NCBI GenBank assembly: GCA_016718315.1
Contig: JADKDV010000003.1
Location: 620,001 to 684,000, forward strand
Source of the DNA: Candidatus Obscuribacter sp.
GTDB lineage: Bacteria; Cyanobacteriota; Vampirovibrionia; Obscuribacterales; Obscuribacteraceae
Reading direction: 5' to 3'
Length of the DNA: 64,000 nucleotides
Shown here piece by piece: positions 34,441-42,163 of the stretch. The first letter of the stretch is position 1, and each line of letters starts with the position of its first letter. A program made the position numbers and the translations under genes. The notes beneath the pieces were generated by a model that was given only the letters and a program-made list of their open reading frames with translations, was not told the DNA's origin and made no database searches.

Positions 34441-34816
34441 TTCTCTTTTCTTCCGCCTGACGGAGAACCTTTTAGTTTATACCACGGCACGCAAAGGGTT
34501 GCCACTCTGCACTTTCAGTCCTGCCAGAGCCAAATTTGCCCGTTGTCTTTGTCCCATCACTTGAAACTCGAAAGATTGAAATACTTGGAAGCGCGAATAC
34601 TGTTTTTCGGTTTGTACAACTTTTAGACGACAGACAGTAGTGCCGTATATGGTGAGTCTTTCTCGAGTACTAGGGGGTAGATTCCATCTCGGCAATGTCA
34701 TCGTTACCGAGGATGTCCGTAATTATTTTAGTTGAGGTACCGCTACAATAAACCCGAGAAGGAAAAGCCAGGGCAGTCAATTGAGTATTGAGCATTGAGC
34801 GATGTAGGTATCCAGT
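34441..34816. other. Intergenic stretch with a gene relic
   Basis: Apart from the relic at 34650-34742 I see no gene here. A 74-codon minus-strand frame crosses the relic but is not in the frame that matches the parent gene, so I treat it as a shadow. Confidence 0.5.
34650..34742 (-). pseudogene. Relic of a J-domain/winged-helix gene
   Basis: The minus strand here matches part of the gene at 35822-36595. The best-matching run is 34676-34742 against 36033-36099, where most bases agree and the translation reads TSTKIITDILGNDDIAEME against ASAKMMMDILNTDDMAEME. It soon meets a stop, and a weaker match continues to about 34650 with small gaps. It is a decayed partial duplicate, or the remains of a paralogue. 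Confidence 0.75.
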
Positions 34817-35071
34817 ATGAGCGATGAAGACGAATCGGTGACAATCTACGTTTACCTTCTAGGCGAAGGTATTGATGTTTGGGCGCCAGTTCAAGCTGTT
34901 CCGCTAGGGAATGGCATCTATGAAATCGTGAGTGATAATTCTAGTGTTGTAGATGAGGATTGGGAATTCCAGAAAGGTGACAAGGTTTTTTGCGAATGGC
35001 AGTATAAAGATGGAGGTATTGGCAAACCAGGATGGCTTCTAATTGCTCTGCATCGAGTGGATCAACAATAG
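34817..35071 (+). CDS. Small hypothetical protein, immunity-like
   Basis: The 84-residue acidic protein shows YLLGEGIDVWAPVQAV and GIYEIV, then DEDWEFQKGDKVFCEW. I recall a family of small conserved hypothetical proteins with the same VDVWRPV...GxYxIxxxxP-EWEFxxGDxVxCE pattern, often found near toxin or immunity genes. The function is unknown. ATG 34817 has AGG within ten bases. It lies in the accessory island. Confidence 0.6.
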   Translation: MSDEDESVTIYVYLLGEGIDVWAPVQAVPLGNGIYEIVSDNSSVVDEDWEFQKGDKVFCEWQYKDGGIGKPGWLLIALHRVDQQ

Positions 35072-35211
35072 GGCTTGGTCAAGGCGCAGGGTGTTAGATT
35101 TTTACTGCAAGCCCACCGGGTGGATCGCTTAGAAGATGAGACCCGTCGCCTTTAGAAAGTGAAATAGGTGCGCAAAATGATCGATATCAAAACTGCAGGT
35201 CATTCCCTGTG

Positions 35212-35535
35212 TTATTCAATAGTTGTATTTCTCAGTTTGCTTCCAGTTGGATTGCGTGCGAGTGAGTCAATTCTCTCGGGATAATATTGTTTCTTTCTCT
35301 CAAGTTCATAAAAAATCGTTCCATGAATGCCAATTACATCACTCTTCTTAATTGGTCGCGCCCTAATAGCATTCATTATTTGAGAAAGTTGATCCTGACT
35401 TATTCGACTTTGTATTTCGTCGATAAAGGCGATATCAGTGTTTCCTGGAAAGAGAATTTTAAATTCAGCATCTTCAACTTGAAAAATGTCGTACACACAA
35501 TTTAAAGCTCCATCAATAACTTGGATATTCTTCAT
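35212..35535 (-). CDS. Small conserved hypothetical protein
   Basis: The 107-residue protein shows VIDGALNCVYDIF, then DIAFIDEI, then a KKSDVIGIHGTIFYEL segment and KKQYYPERIDS. This follows a pattern that I recall for small conserved proteins of unknown function (GADNCxYDIF...GIHGxLFYEL...K..YYP). The codon and base composition is AT-richer than in neighbouring operons. The start is ATG at 35535. It may be an immunity-type or accessory protein; no mechanism can be read from the sequence. Confidence 0.65.
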   Translation of the reverse strand: MKNIQVIDGALNCVYDIFQVEDAEFKILFPGNTDIAFIDEIQSRISQDQLSQIMNAIRARPIKKSDVIGIHGTIFYELERKKQYYPERIDSLARNPTGSKLRNTTIE

Positions 35536-35600
35536 AAGGATAATTCACTGCCCACGTTGAAGGTCTCACGTAGCTATTCTAGCTCCGCCGCAGATGCATA

Positions 35601-35648
35601 AGCGATGAGTTAAAGAATCTGTTTTGCTATTGAGAAATTATGCTTTAA
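35601..35648. repeat. 48-bp dispersed repeat, copy 2
   Basis: This matches 32913-32960 at 43 of 48 bases without gaps, in the same orientation. It lies in noncoding sequence between the small conserved gene and the J-domain/winged-helix gene. Confidence 0.8.
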
Positions 35649-35732
35649 TGAAGACATTGACCTGATCCAGATTTTGGCGGCACTAACCAATTAGCGATTG
35701 CGAACACCCTTCGATCCAAGTATCCAAACAAA

Positions 35733-35758
35733 AACAGGACCCGCTCTCGCAAGTCCTG
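35733..35758 (-). terminator. Intrinsic terminator downstream of the J-domain gene
   Basis: Read on the minus strand, ACAGGAC and GTCCTGT make a 7-bp stem (35752-35758 with 35733-35739) with a 12-nt loop. The stem is followed by TTTTTG, a clear T-tail. It would end the acyl-CoA dehydrogenase/J-domain transcript. Confidence 0.75.
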
Positions 35759-35776
35759 TCTCAAAGTAATCAGCTA

Positions 35777-35806
35777 TCTCAATTGAATATCGATATTCAA
35801 TTGAGA
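35777..35806. repeat. Perfect 30-bp palindrome
   Basis: The arms TCTCAATTGAATATC (35777-35791) and GATATTCAATTGAGA (35792-35806) are exact reverse complements with no spacer. A further GAATATCGA follows at 35812-35820. It is AT-rich, lies just beyond the stop codon of the minus-strand J-domain gene, and resembles a protein-binding site or cruciform more than a terminator. Confidence 0.85.
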
Positions 35807-35821
35807 AATCCGAATATCGAC

Positions 35822-36595
35822 TTATCTCGTAGTCGCCGGCAAATTCGGAGTGCCTGCACCGTTTTGACCTTGATCGATATTTGCTTTGCGTATTTTCTTT
35901 TCTGTTTCGTTGCCACCATCCAAGATTTGAGTCTTGGAGAGTGAGTCGATTAGATAGTCTACGCCTTTCATTGAGATCATAAACAGACGTTCGCCCATTT
36001 CAATCAGTCCTTTTTCTCTCAAATACCAGAGGTTAAATTCCATCTCGGCCATGTCATCGGTATTGAGGATGTCCATCATCATTTTGGCTGAGGCACCGCC
36101 GGTGGAGCATTTCTTTTTGCGCTGAGTGTAGAGGATTTGCAGCATAGCGATACGCATCTCGGTCTCGTTAAATGCTACGCCAGTTGTAGGCATCTTGGGC
36201 ATGCCTGCTCTGCTGCTAAAGTTAGCTGGCTGCTGAGCGCTACCGGCAGCACCGGCTTGCTGTTGTCCGGACTGTTGCTGAGCACCGAGCGACATATCGT
36301 AAGCGGCACGTTTGCCTTCATCCGATAGTGTGCGCCAGGCGTCTGTGATGATTCTGAATTTTTCGGCATCACCGGTCTCGGCATTGTCTGGGTGATACAT
36401 GGCAGCCAAAAATCTGTATGCATAACGGATGATTGTGCCGTGAGCATCACGGTTGACCTGGAGCAGGTCGTAATAGTTTAGCGGGCGATTTTGTTGCGGT
36501 GCCTGCCCCTGTTGAGGTTGACCCTGCGGCTGTCCCTGCCCTTGTCCTCCGGGCATGCCTGGTCTTGGTGGGGGCGGTGGTGGTTGATACGACAT
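35822..36595 (-). CDS. J-domain protein with Pro/Gln-rich N-terminus and C-terminal winged-helix-like domain
   Basis: The 257-residue protein has an N-terminal Pro/Gly/Gln-rich tail (residues 1-37), a J-domain (about 38-105) with YYDLLQVNRDAH, the HPD in YHPDN, and FRIITDAWRTLSDEGKRAAYD. A Gln/Ala linker follows. Residues about 140-257 look like a winged-helix domain (MRIAMLQILYTQRKK, MDILNTDDMAEMEFNLWYLREKGLIEM in parts). It is three bases downstream of the acyl-CoA dehydrogenase stop on the same strand, so it is likely co-transcribed. The reason for the pairing is unknown. A relic of the same domain is at 34650-34742. Confidence 0.85.
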   Translation of the reverse strand: MSYQPPPPPPRPGMPGGQGQGQPQGQPQQGQAPQQNRPLNYYDLLQVNRDAHGTIIRYAYRFLAAMYHPDNAETGDAEKFRIITDAWRTLSDEGKRAAYDMSLGAQQQSGQQQAGAAGSAQQPANFSSRAGMPKMPTTGVAFNETEMRIAMLQILYTQRKKKCSTGGASAKMMMDILNTDDMAEMEFNLWYLREKGLIEMGERLFMISMKGVDYLIDSLSKTQILDGGNETEKKIRKANIDQGQNGAGTPNLPATTR

Positions 36596-36598
36596 TGT

Positions 36599-37777
36599 TT
36601 ATAGTCCCTTAAGTACGTTCTGAGCTATTACCAGTCTTTGCACCTCTGAGGTGCCTTCGTAAATTTCGGTGATTTTGGCATCACGCATATAGCGCTCTAC
36701 CGGGTAATCAGTGACAAAGCCATAACCGCCAAAGATCTGTACACATTTGATAGTGCTGCGCATCGCCACTTCTGCGGCAAATAGCTTGGCTTGTGCCGCT
36801 TCTTTTGTAAATTTTATACCCAGATCTTGGGCTCTTGCTGCATGGTGCACCAGCAGTCTGGCAGCGTCAATTTCTGTTTGCATTTCTGCCAGCATAAATT
36901 GGATGGCCTGGAAGTTATTGATAGTTTTGCCAAATGCCACACGCTCTTTAGCGTATTTGTAGGCATGATCCCAGGCGCCCTGTGCGATACCAACAGCTTG
37001 TGCGGCGATACCGATTCTGCCACCGTCGAGAGTGACCATCGCTACCTTAAAACCATCAGTCTCGCCGCCCAGTACGTTTTCGACTGGCACGGGGGTGTCT
37101 TCAAAGTTTATCTGGCAGGTGGACGAGCCTTTGATGCCAATTTTGTCTTCTAATTTGCCAAAGGTAAATCCGGGAGCACCCTTTTCGACAATGATAGCCA
37201 TCAAGCCTTTGTGCTTTTGGCTGGCATCGGTTTGGGCGATTACCAGATAGTAATCAGCTTCTATCCCGTTGGTGATCCAGTTTTTGGAGTTGTTGAGTAT
37301 ATAGTGATCGCCTTTGCGCACAGCTGTGCATTTAGCAGCTGCTGCGTCCGAACCTGAGCCTGGCTCAGATAGGGCAAATGCGCCCATCTTTTTGCCCTGG
37401 CACATGGGTACGAGCCAGCGTTTTTTTTGCTCTTCGGTGCCAAAGATATAAATCGGTTTAGCGCAGAGCGAGACGTGGGCTGAGTAGACTACTGAGGTCG
37501 TGGCACAAGCTTTAGCCAGTTCTTCTACGACAATGGCGTAGGAGACGTTGTCCATGCCAGCTCCGCCGTACTCCTCGGGAAAAGGGAGCCCGCAGAGGTC
37601 AGAGGCTGCCATGAGGTCCCAGTTTTCTCTGGGAAATCTATGCTTCTGATCGATTTCAGCGGCAAGCGGGGCAAATTCATTTTGCGCTATTTCTCTGACC
37701 GCTTCCTGGATGAGGCTTTGCTCTTCGCTTAGTTGAAATGTCAGAGGAGTGTCGGTTTGGGTAGTGGCAGTCAACAT
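36599..37777 (-). CDS. Acyl-CoA dehydrogenase, short-chain type
   Basis: This FAD enzyme oxidises acyl-CoA to trans-2-enoyl-CoA. At 392 residues with ALSEPGSGSDAAAAKC, NSKNWITNG, and RDAKITEIYEGTSEVQR (catalytic Glu about 374 in YEGTSE) it matches the short/branched acyl or butyryl-CoA dehydrogenase group. An electron-transfer flavoprotein would be the partner, but none is in the window. The reverse direction (butyryl-CoA formation) is possible. The start is ATG at 37777. It is the first gene of a two-gene operon with the J-domain protein. Confidence 0.93.
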   Translation of the reverse strand: MLTATTQTDTPLTFQLSEEQSLIQEAVREIAQNEFAPLAAEIDQKHRFPRENWDLMAASDLCGLPFPEEYGGAGMDNVSYAIVVEELAKACATTSVVYSAHVSLCAKPIYIFGTEEQKKRWLVPMCQGKKMGAFALSEPGSGSDAAAAKCTAVRKGDHYILNNSKNWITNGIEADYYLVIAQTDASQKHKGLMAIIVEKGAPGFTFGKLEDKIGIKGSSTCQINFEDTPVPVENVLGGETDGFKVAMVTLDGGRIGIAAQAVGIAQGAWDHAYKYAKERVAFGKTINNFQAIQFMLAEMQTEIDAARLLVHHAARAQDLGIKFTKEAAQAKLFAAEVAMRSTIKCVQIFGGYGFVTDYPVERYMRDAKITEIYEGTSEVQRLVIAQNVLKGL

Positions 37778-38030
37778 TTTTTACCTGATGAAAACCTGTA
37801 AAAGGGGTAATAGAACGAGTTACCAGGGTAAAACCCCGGCAGGCGCAGCACAATGTTTATATTGGCATTTACCAACCAAACTTGACCGCTCCATATAGAT
37901 AGAGATCATAGCACCGTACAGCCCTCAAGCCCGTTAAAATCGCCTTTTCAAGTAGTGCGAAGATTGTCATTTACTGCCAGCGCATAAGGTATGTTGTAGA
38001 CTCTTGAGGCACTGGTGTTTAGGGGCAGAC

Positions 38031-39524
38031 ATGTCAGATATAAAAATACTCTATGTCGAGGACGCAAAGAGTTCGGGCGGCACACTGCGTAAGGCTCTTA
38101 AGGATGCCCACATGAATGTCGTCTACGTCGGAGGCGGCTTTGACGCTCTCGATGAGCTATCTGACGGTGGTGCTGACGTGGTCGTCTCTTGCATTGAGCT
38201 TGGTGATTTGCCTGGATATCAGCTGGCAAGTTTAATCAAATCATCACCAACGGCTGCCAATATGCCTGTAGTACTCTTTGGCGCTGCCGGTTATAAGGCT
38301 GACCCAGAGTCTTTTTGGGACAGAGCCTGTCGTGCTGATGCCTTTTATAGTGCCGAGGACCTCGAGTCTGACAATGCTAAAGCTGTAGTGACTAAAATCA
38401 AAGAGCTGGTAGAAAGCTCAAGGAAAAATGGTTTTGACCGTCAAAAGAGCAAAAATATCGTAGCCAGTCGTCCCAGTTTTACCTCGGGCAATATGTTGGA
38501 GAGCACGGCTCGCTTGATAGATGATTTGCTCTTGCAACAAAGCGCTCAGACTGTGGCTCGCAAATTAGCCAGTCACAGTGATAGTCGCTCTAAGTTTATA
38601 GACACACTCTTTGATGCCTTGCCGCCCTTTGATCAATCAGAGCTGGCAGGATTTTTGGTGGCTCACCCACAGGGTGCATGGGGCAGCTTTAAGCCGGTCC
38701 GCGGTGCCAGTGTCAGTCAAGCAATGTACAAAAAGCTGCTAGACAGGCTCACCACTGAGCTGGAGTTACGTGGTGAACCACAAATCGACTTGCGCGGTGA
38801 ACTCATTGATGGTGGCGCCAAAGAGTTTGGCTCGGTGCAGATTTTGCCCGTTAGCCGTGGCGGTCAGGTGCTCGCCGTGCTGGTTTTTGCCTGCAAAGAC
38901 AAAAATGCATTTAGTGATCAAGCCCTTGCTTTTAATCAGCTTTTGAGTCAAGAAATGGCCACACCACTGGAGCTTTTGCTCTCCAAAGAGGCCTTGCAAG
39001 AAATGCATTCGCGCGAAGCGACAAGAGCATCAATTGATAGTTTGACCGGGCTCTATAACCTGGAATTTTTGGTGGGCTTTTTGCAGCAACAGTTGCTCTT
39101 TAGCTTTAGACAACGTCTGCCTGTGGCTGTTGCCATCATCGATGTGGATGAGTTTAGTCGGGCCAATCTAGATCATGGCTATGAGTTTGGCGACAGTGCT
39201 TTGATGACAATCGCCAACCGACTCCTGCACATCACTAGATCAAGCGATTTGATTGCTCGCTATGGCGGTGATCAGTTTGCCGTGGTCTTGCCCAATACCG
39301 ATGTGGCAGGTGCTAAAGTACTGGCCGAAAAAGTGAGATCCGAAGTAGAAACTCTGAGCTTTGATGTAAATGGTGGCAAGTCCGCGCCAAAACTAACAGT
39401 ATCAGTCGGATATGCCAGTTTTAACATGGAAGACTTAAACCCAGAGACAATCTTGCGTGATGCCAAACTGGCACTGCGTGCCGCTAAAGAGCAAGGACGC
39501 AATCGCACTGAGAGTGCTAGCTAA
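38031..39524 (+). CDS. Pseudo-receiver, GAF-like and degenerate GGDEF protein
   Basis: The 497-residue protein has three parts. Residues 1-125 fold like a response-regulator receiver, but where the phosphorylated Asp belongs there is Cys54 (VVVSCIEL), so phosphotransfer is unlikely. Residues about 165-325 look like a GAF-type sensor domain. Residues about 330-490 are a GGDEF domain with DSLTGLYNLEFL and a signature that reads GGDQF (412-416); the catalytic Glu is Gln. It probably binds a signal or a nucleotide without making cyclic-di-GMP. ATG 38031 is chosen; an in-frame start at 38004 lacks support. Confidence 0.85.
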   Translation: MSDIKILYVEDAKSSGGTLRKALKDAHMNVVYVGGGFDALDELSDGGADVVVSCIELGDLPGYQLASLIKSSPTAANMPVVLFGAAGYKADPESFWDRACRADAFYSAEDLESDNAKAVVTKIKELVESSRKNGFDRQKSKNIVASRPSFTSGNMLESTARLIDDLLLQQSAQTVARKLASHSDSRSKFIDTLFDALPPFDQSELAGFLVAHPQGAWGSFKPVRGASVSQAMYKKLLDRLTTELELRGEPQIDLRGELIDGGAKEFGSVQILPVSRGGQVLAVLVFACKDKNAFSDQALAFNQLLSQEMATPLELLLSKEALQEMHSREATRASIDSLTGLYNLEFLVGFLQQQLLFSFRQRLPVAVAIIDVDEFSRANLDHGYEFGDSALMTIANRLLHITRSSDLIARYGGDQFAVVLPNTDVAGAKVLAEKVRSEVETLSFDVNGGKSAPKLTVSVGYASFNMEDLNPETILRDAKLALRAAKEQGRNRTESAS

Positions 39525-39554
39525 ATAGATATCTGCAAGTAGGATAGCTGCTTG

Positions 39555-40763
39555 CTAAATAACCAATTGCTTTTTGACCAGTCGGCTGTATGTTTGATCT
39601 ATAGTCTCAATCATTTTGCTTTGGCTGTGCAGTCTACTTGCTATAGCAAATGCTGCACCGGCTCCCACGCCTTCTTTGACATTGCCTTGTACATAAGCTC
39701 TCAGTCCTGGATGACTGCTTTGCTCAAGACCCGGGTCAATGGAGATAAGTGGAGCCTGGCAGAGTTGGACCAGGTCTTTGACTCTGGCATGGGGATCGTG
39801 AGCGACATAACTGGTAGTGATAATGGCCAGGTGCTCTATGAGGTCAGTGCGATAAGCGCTGTGACTTACATCGGTCAGTTTATCCATCAGTGTCCAGATG
39901 GCTAGCATCTGGGTGCCTCCGGCGGCAACAACGAGCGAGTCTCTATTGTTTTTGCTTGAGGCCAGGAGTTTAGTGGCAGCCATGAGATAACCACTGGCAA
40001 AAGCCTGTACCGGATCTCCTGCCAGGGCGATAGATAAGAGCGGGTCTTGTATACAACTGGCCCGGAGTTGGGTTAAAGTTTTGCCCTGAGTCTGGCAGAG
40101 ATTATCTAGCTCACTTTTGAGCAACTGGCTTTTAAAATCTCCACCGCAATCTGGCAGACTGGATGAGCCCAGACTGAGTGCATCAATGCCTAGCAAAGTG
40201 AGGACTAGGGCTGCGGTACTGGTGCCTCCCGGCACACACTCAGCCAGGCAGATGAGATCGGCTGAGCTAGCCGTCTCCCCTTGTTTGAGACCATAGTTAA
40301 ACAAATCGTGCACTACATTTAGTGGCAGTGCACCGTCCATGGCCCGTCCCGCGGCTCTCCCGGGAGTCACCAGATGTGGTGCAGTGGGGGCGCAGCCAGC
40401 AAATGTGCCGCAGTCGTATATTGCCAGCGTGCTATTGATAAGACTGAGACTGGCACTTGTTATCACTACTGGTGAAGTGATGCCTTTAGGTGAGGTTGGT
40501 AGCTCTTGTGAGATTGGCACCAGCGGCTCTTGCAGGCTCTGATAAAGTATGTCAGCGTCCAGCTTGGCTGTCAGTCGGCGCTGCTCGGGGGTGCTACCAG
40601 CGGCCGAGATGCCTTCGATATCGCTTAAGGCAGTGGCTCCCAGAGCAAGTGCAAAATGGACCTGTCCTCTGGCGCTAGCGCTCAGTCTCTCAAGCAAACT
40701 TTGCTCGGACTGATATGGGCTATTTATTACCTGGATTGTTTTGCTATCGCTGGCTGCCGGCAT
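39555..40763 (-). CDS. CobT-type nicotinate-nucleotide-dependent phosphoribosyltransferase (TIGR00303)
   Basis: The 402-residue protein shows DCGTFAGCAPTAPH, GRAMDG, and the glycine-rich ECVPGGTSTAALVLTLLGIDAL, in parts, then VVAAGGTQMLAI and HPGLRAYVQGNVKEGVGAG near the end. This is the cyanobacterial/archaeal CobT-like group that attaches the lower base to ribose in cobamide synthesis. Whether it makes dimethylbenzimidazole nucleotide here is unknown, since no other cobalamin gene is in the window. ATG 40763 is fixed by the TAATG overlap with the stop of the membrane protein upstream. A longer frame to 40970 is only an antisense reading. Confidence 0.85.
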   Translation of the reverse strand: MPAASDSKTIQVINSPYQSEQSLLERLSASARGQVHFALALGATALSDIEGISAAGSTPEQRRLTAKLDADILYQSLQEPLVPISQELPTSPKGITSPVVITSASLSLINSTLAIYDCGTFAGCAPTAPHLVTPGRAAGRAMDGALPLNVVHDLFNYGLKQGETASSADLICLAECVPGGTSTAALVLTLLGIDALSLGSSSLPDCGGDFKSQLLKSELDNLCQTQGKTLTQLRASCIQDPLLSIALAGDPVQAFASGYLMAATKLLASSKNNRDSLVVAAGGTQMLAIWTLMDKLTDVSHSAYRTDLIEHLAIITTSYVAHDPHARVKDLVQLCQAPLISIDPGLEQSSHPGLRAYVQGNVKEGVGAGAAFAIASRLHSQSKMIETIDQTYSRLVKKQLVI

Positions 40764-41896
40764 TATTTGTCGCTTTCGGGGCTGGCATCTTCTTTTTCTA
40801 CTTTTACTTCTTCTTTTTCTTCTTGTGCTGCTTCTGCTGCTGATGCTTCTTCTACTGCTTCTTCTGCTACTGGTTCTACTTTGGGGGCTGCCATGGAGAT
40901 TTCGCTTTGATCTCCTGATGCTAGAGGCTCCATCGATAGTGTCGCTCCCGGTACCGATTTGGGTAGACATTCGAGGCGTATAGTCTCAAGCATGATTGCC
41001 GCTGAGACTGGCACAAGATATTGATTGAGCAATATTTCCCAGAGCTTGCGACCGGCCAACACCCATGGCGGCTCGGTCAAGCCAGGCACCCTGGCTAAGG
41101 CGTTGAGCTGAATCAAAATATCTGGTTGTTGCAAAAATGTGGTGATGATAAAGAGCGGGATGCTCAACAGCGTGATTAAGCCGCAGTGTGTGATTGATAG
41201 TTTGAGACTGTCTAAAACGCTGCGTCCCACTGACAGATTGGGTAGTGTAGCTTTGGCTCCACCTGTTATGACCATGCTATTGAGTATCACCAGGCTGAGT
41301 GCGGCAATTATCACAGCCGGGATACGTGCCTGGTCTATCATGGCAAAGTATTCGGGGGGCATCACCGCCATCGCGTCACCATACATGCCATTTAAAATGC
41401 CTGCGGCAAGTGGAGCTAGCAGCACTGAGATTGCTGCCATCAATAAAATTAGGGGCGGTACTTGTAAGAGCGAAATGCAGATAATTTTGAGTGTGAGGTT
41501 GCCCTTGTTATGGTTTAAGGTGAGGTCTGCTTCTTTGATTGCTTTGGCAAAGACTTCTCTTTTAGGAACAGTTGAGACCTCAAAAGGGGTCATCAGATAG
41601 GCGCGGGTAATAATGCATAGCCGCCAGACTGACATAAAGACGCCGACCAAAAGAGTCGTGCCTGACCCAAGCAAGCAGATAGTGATGATAATCAGCTTGG
41701 TCCAGAGCGTGTTATCGACCACTACCCCTGTCTGGGCTGGAGTGCCAAGGCTCTCAATCACCCGGAGCAAAAAAAAGGATACAGTGACAAGCACTACCGG
41801 CGTCAGTATCAAGCGCCTGGAGGCCAGAGCAAAAGCCAGGGCATGCTGACAAAATGCCTTGCTAAAGATGCGTTTGAGAGTTTTGACTTGGGACAA
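40763..41896 (-). CDS. Polytopic membrane protein with acidic C-terminal tail
   Basis: The 377-residue protein has about six hydrophobic segments (for example residues 30-50, 68-92, 135-175, 190-215, 240-258 and 285-305), which suggests a membrane protein of the inner membrane. The last 45 residues are a low-complexity run of Glu, Ala, Lys and Val. Its stop overlaps the CobT-like start (TAATG), so they are coupled. It may have a role in cobamide uptake or base handling, or none; I recognise no family. Confidence 0.75.
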   Translation of the reverse strand: MSQVKTLKRIFSKAFCQHALAFALASRRLILTPVVLVTVSFFLLRVIESLGTPAQTGVVVDNTLWTKLIIITICLLGSGTTLLVGVFMSVWRLCIITRAYLMTPFEVSTVPKREVFAKAIKEADLTLNHNKGNLTLKIICISLLQVPPLILLMAAISVLLAPLAAGILNGMYGDAMAVMPPEYFAMIDQARIPAVIIAALSLVILNSMVITGGAKATLPNLSVGRSVLDSLKLSITHCGLITLLSIPLFIITTFLQQPDILIQLNALARVPGLTEPPWVLAGRKLWEILLNQYLVPVSAAIMLETIRLECLPKSVPGATLSMEPLASGDQSEISMAAPKVEPVAEEAVEEASAAEAAQEEKEEVKVEKEDASPESDK

Positions 41897-42163
41897 GGTG
41901 GTTTGACTTATTGGCTAGTAATAATGGCTTATCGACGTTAGGTACCAGTCTAACCAACTTTGCAGCCTTTAGAAAGTGGTCGATAAATCGCTCTGTGTCG
42001 TTACGTTAAGGTGTCTTAAGTCTTTTACACTTCTGCCAAAACGCCGCAAAGTGCCGTAGATCGAGGGTCTTACCGACTCTTAAAGGTTCAGTAACTGAGT
42101 CTAAGATGAGTTCTTGACAAAATGTGCGAAGATTTCAGCTGTAGTAACCAGGTGTCACCTCCC

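Noticed and set aside
34477..34701. A 74-codon minus-strand frame across the relic
   Set aside because: It is not in the frame that aligns with the parent J-domain/winged-helix gene, and no ribosome binding site precedes it.
40764..40970. N-terminal extension of the CobT-like protein (Arg/Ser-rich, 69 codons)
   Set aside because: It is the antisense reading of the acidic low-complexity tail of the upstream membrane protein, and the TAATG overlap gives a natural start at 40763.
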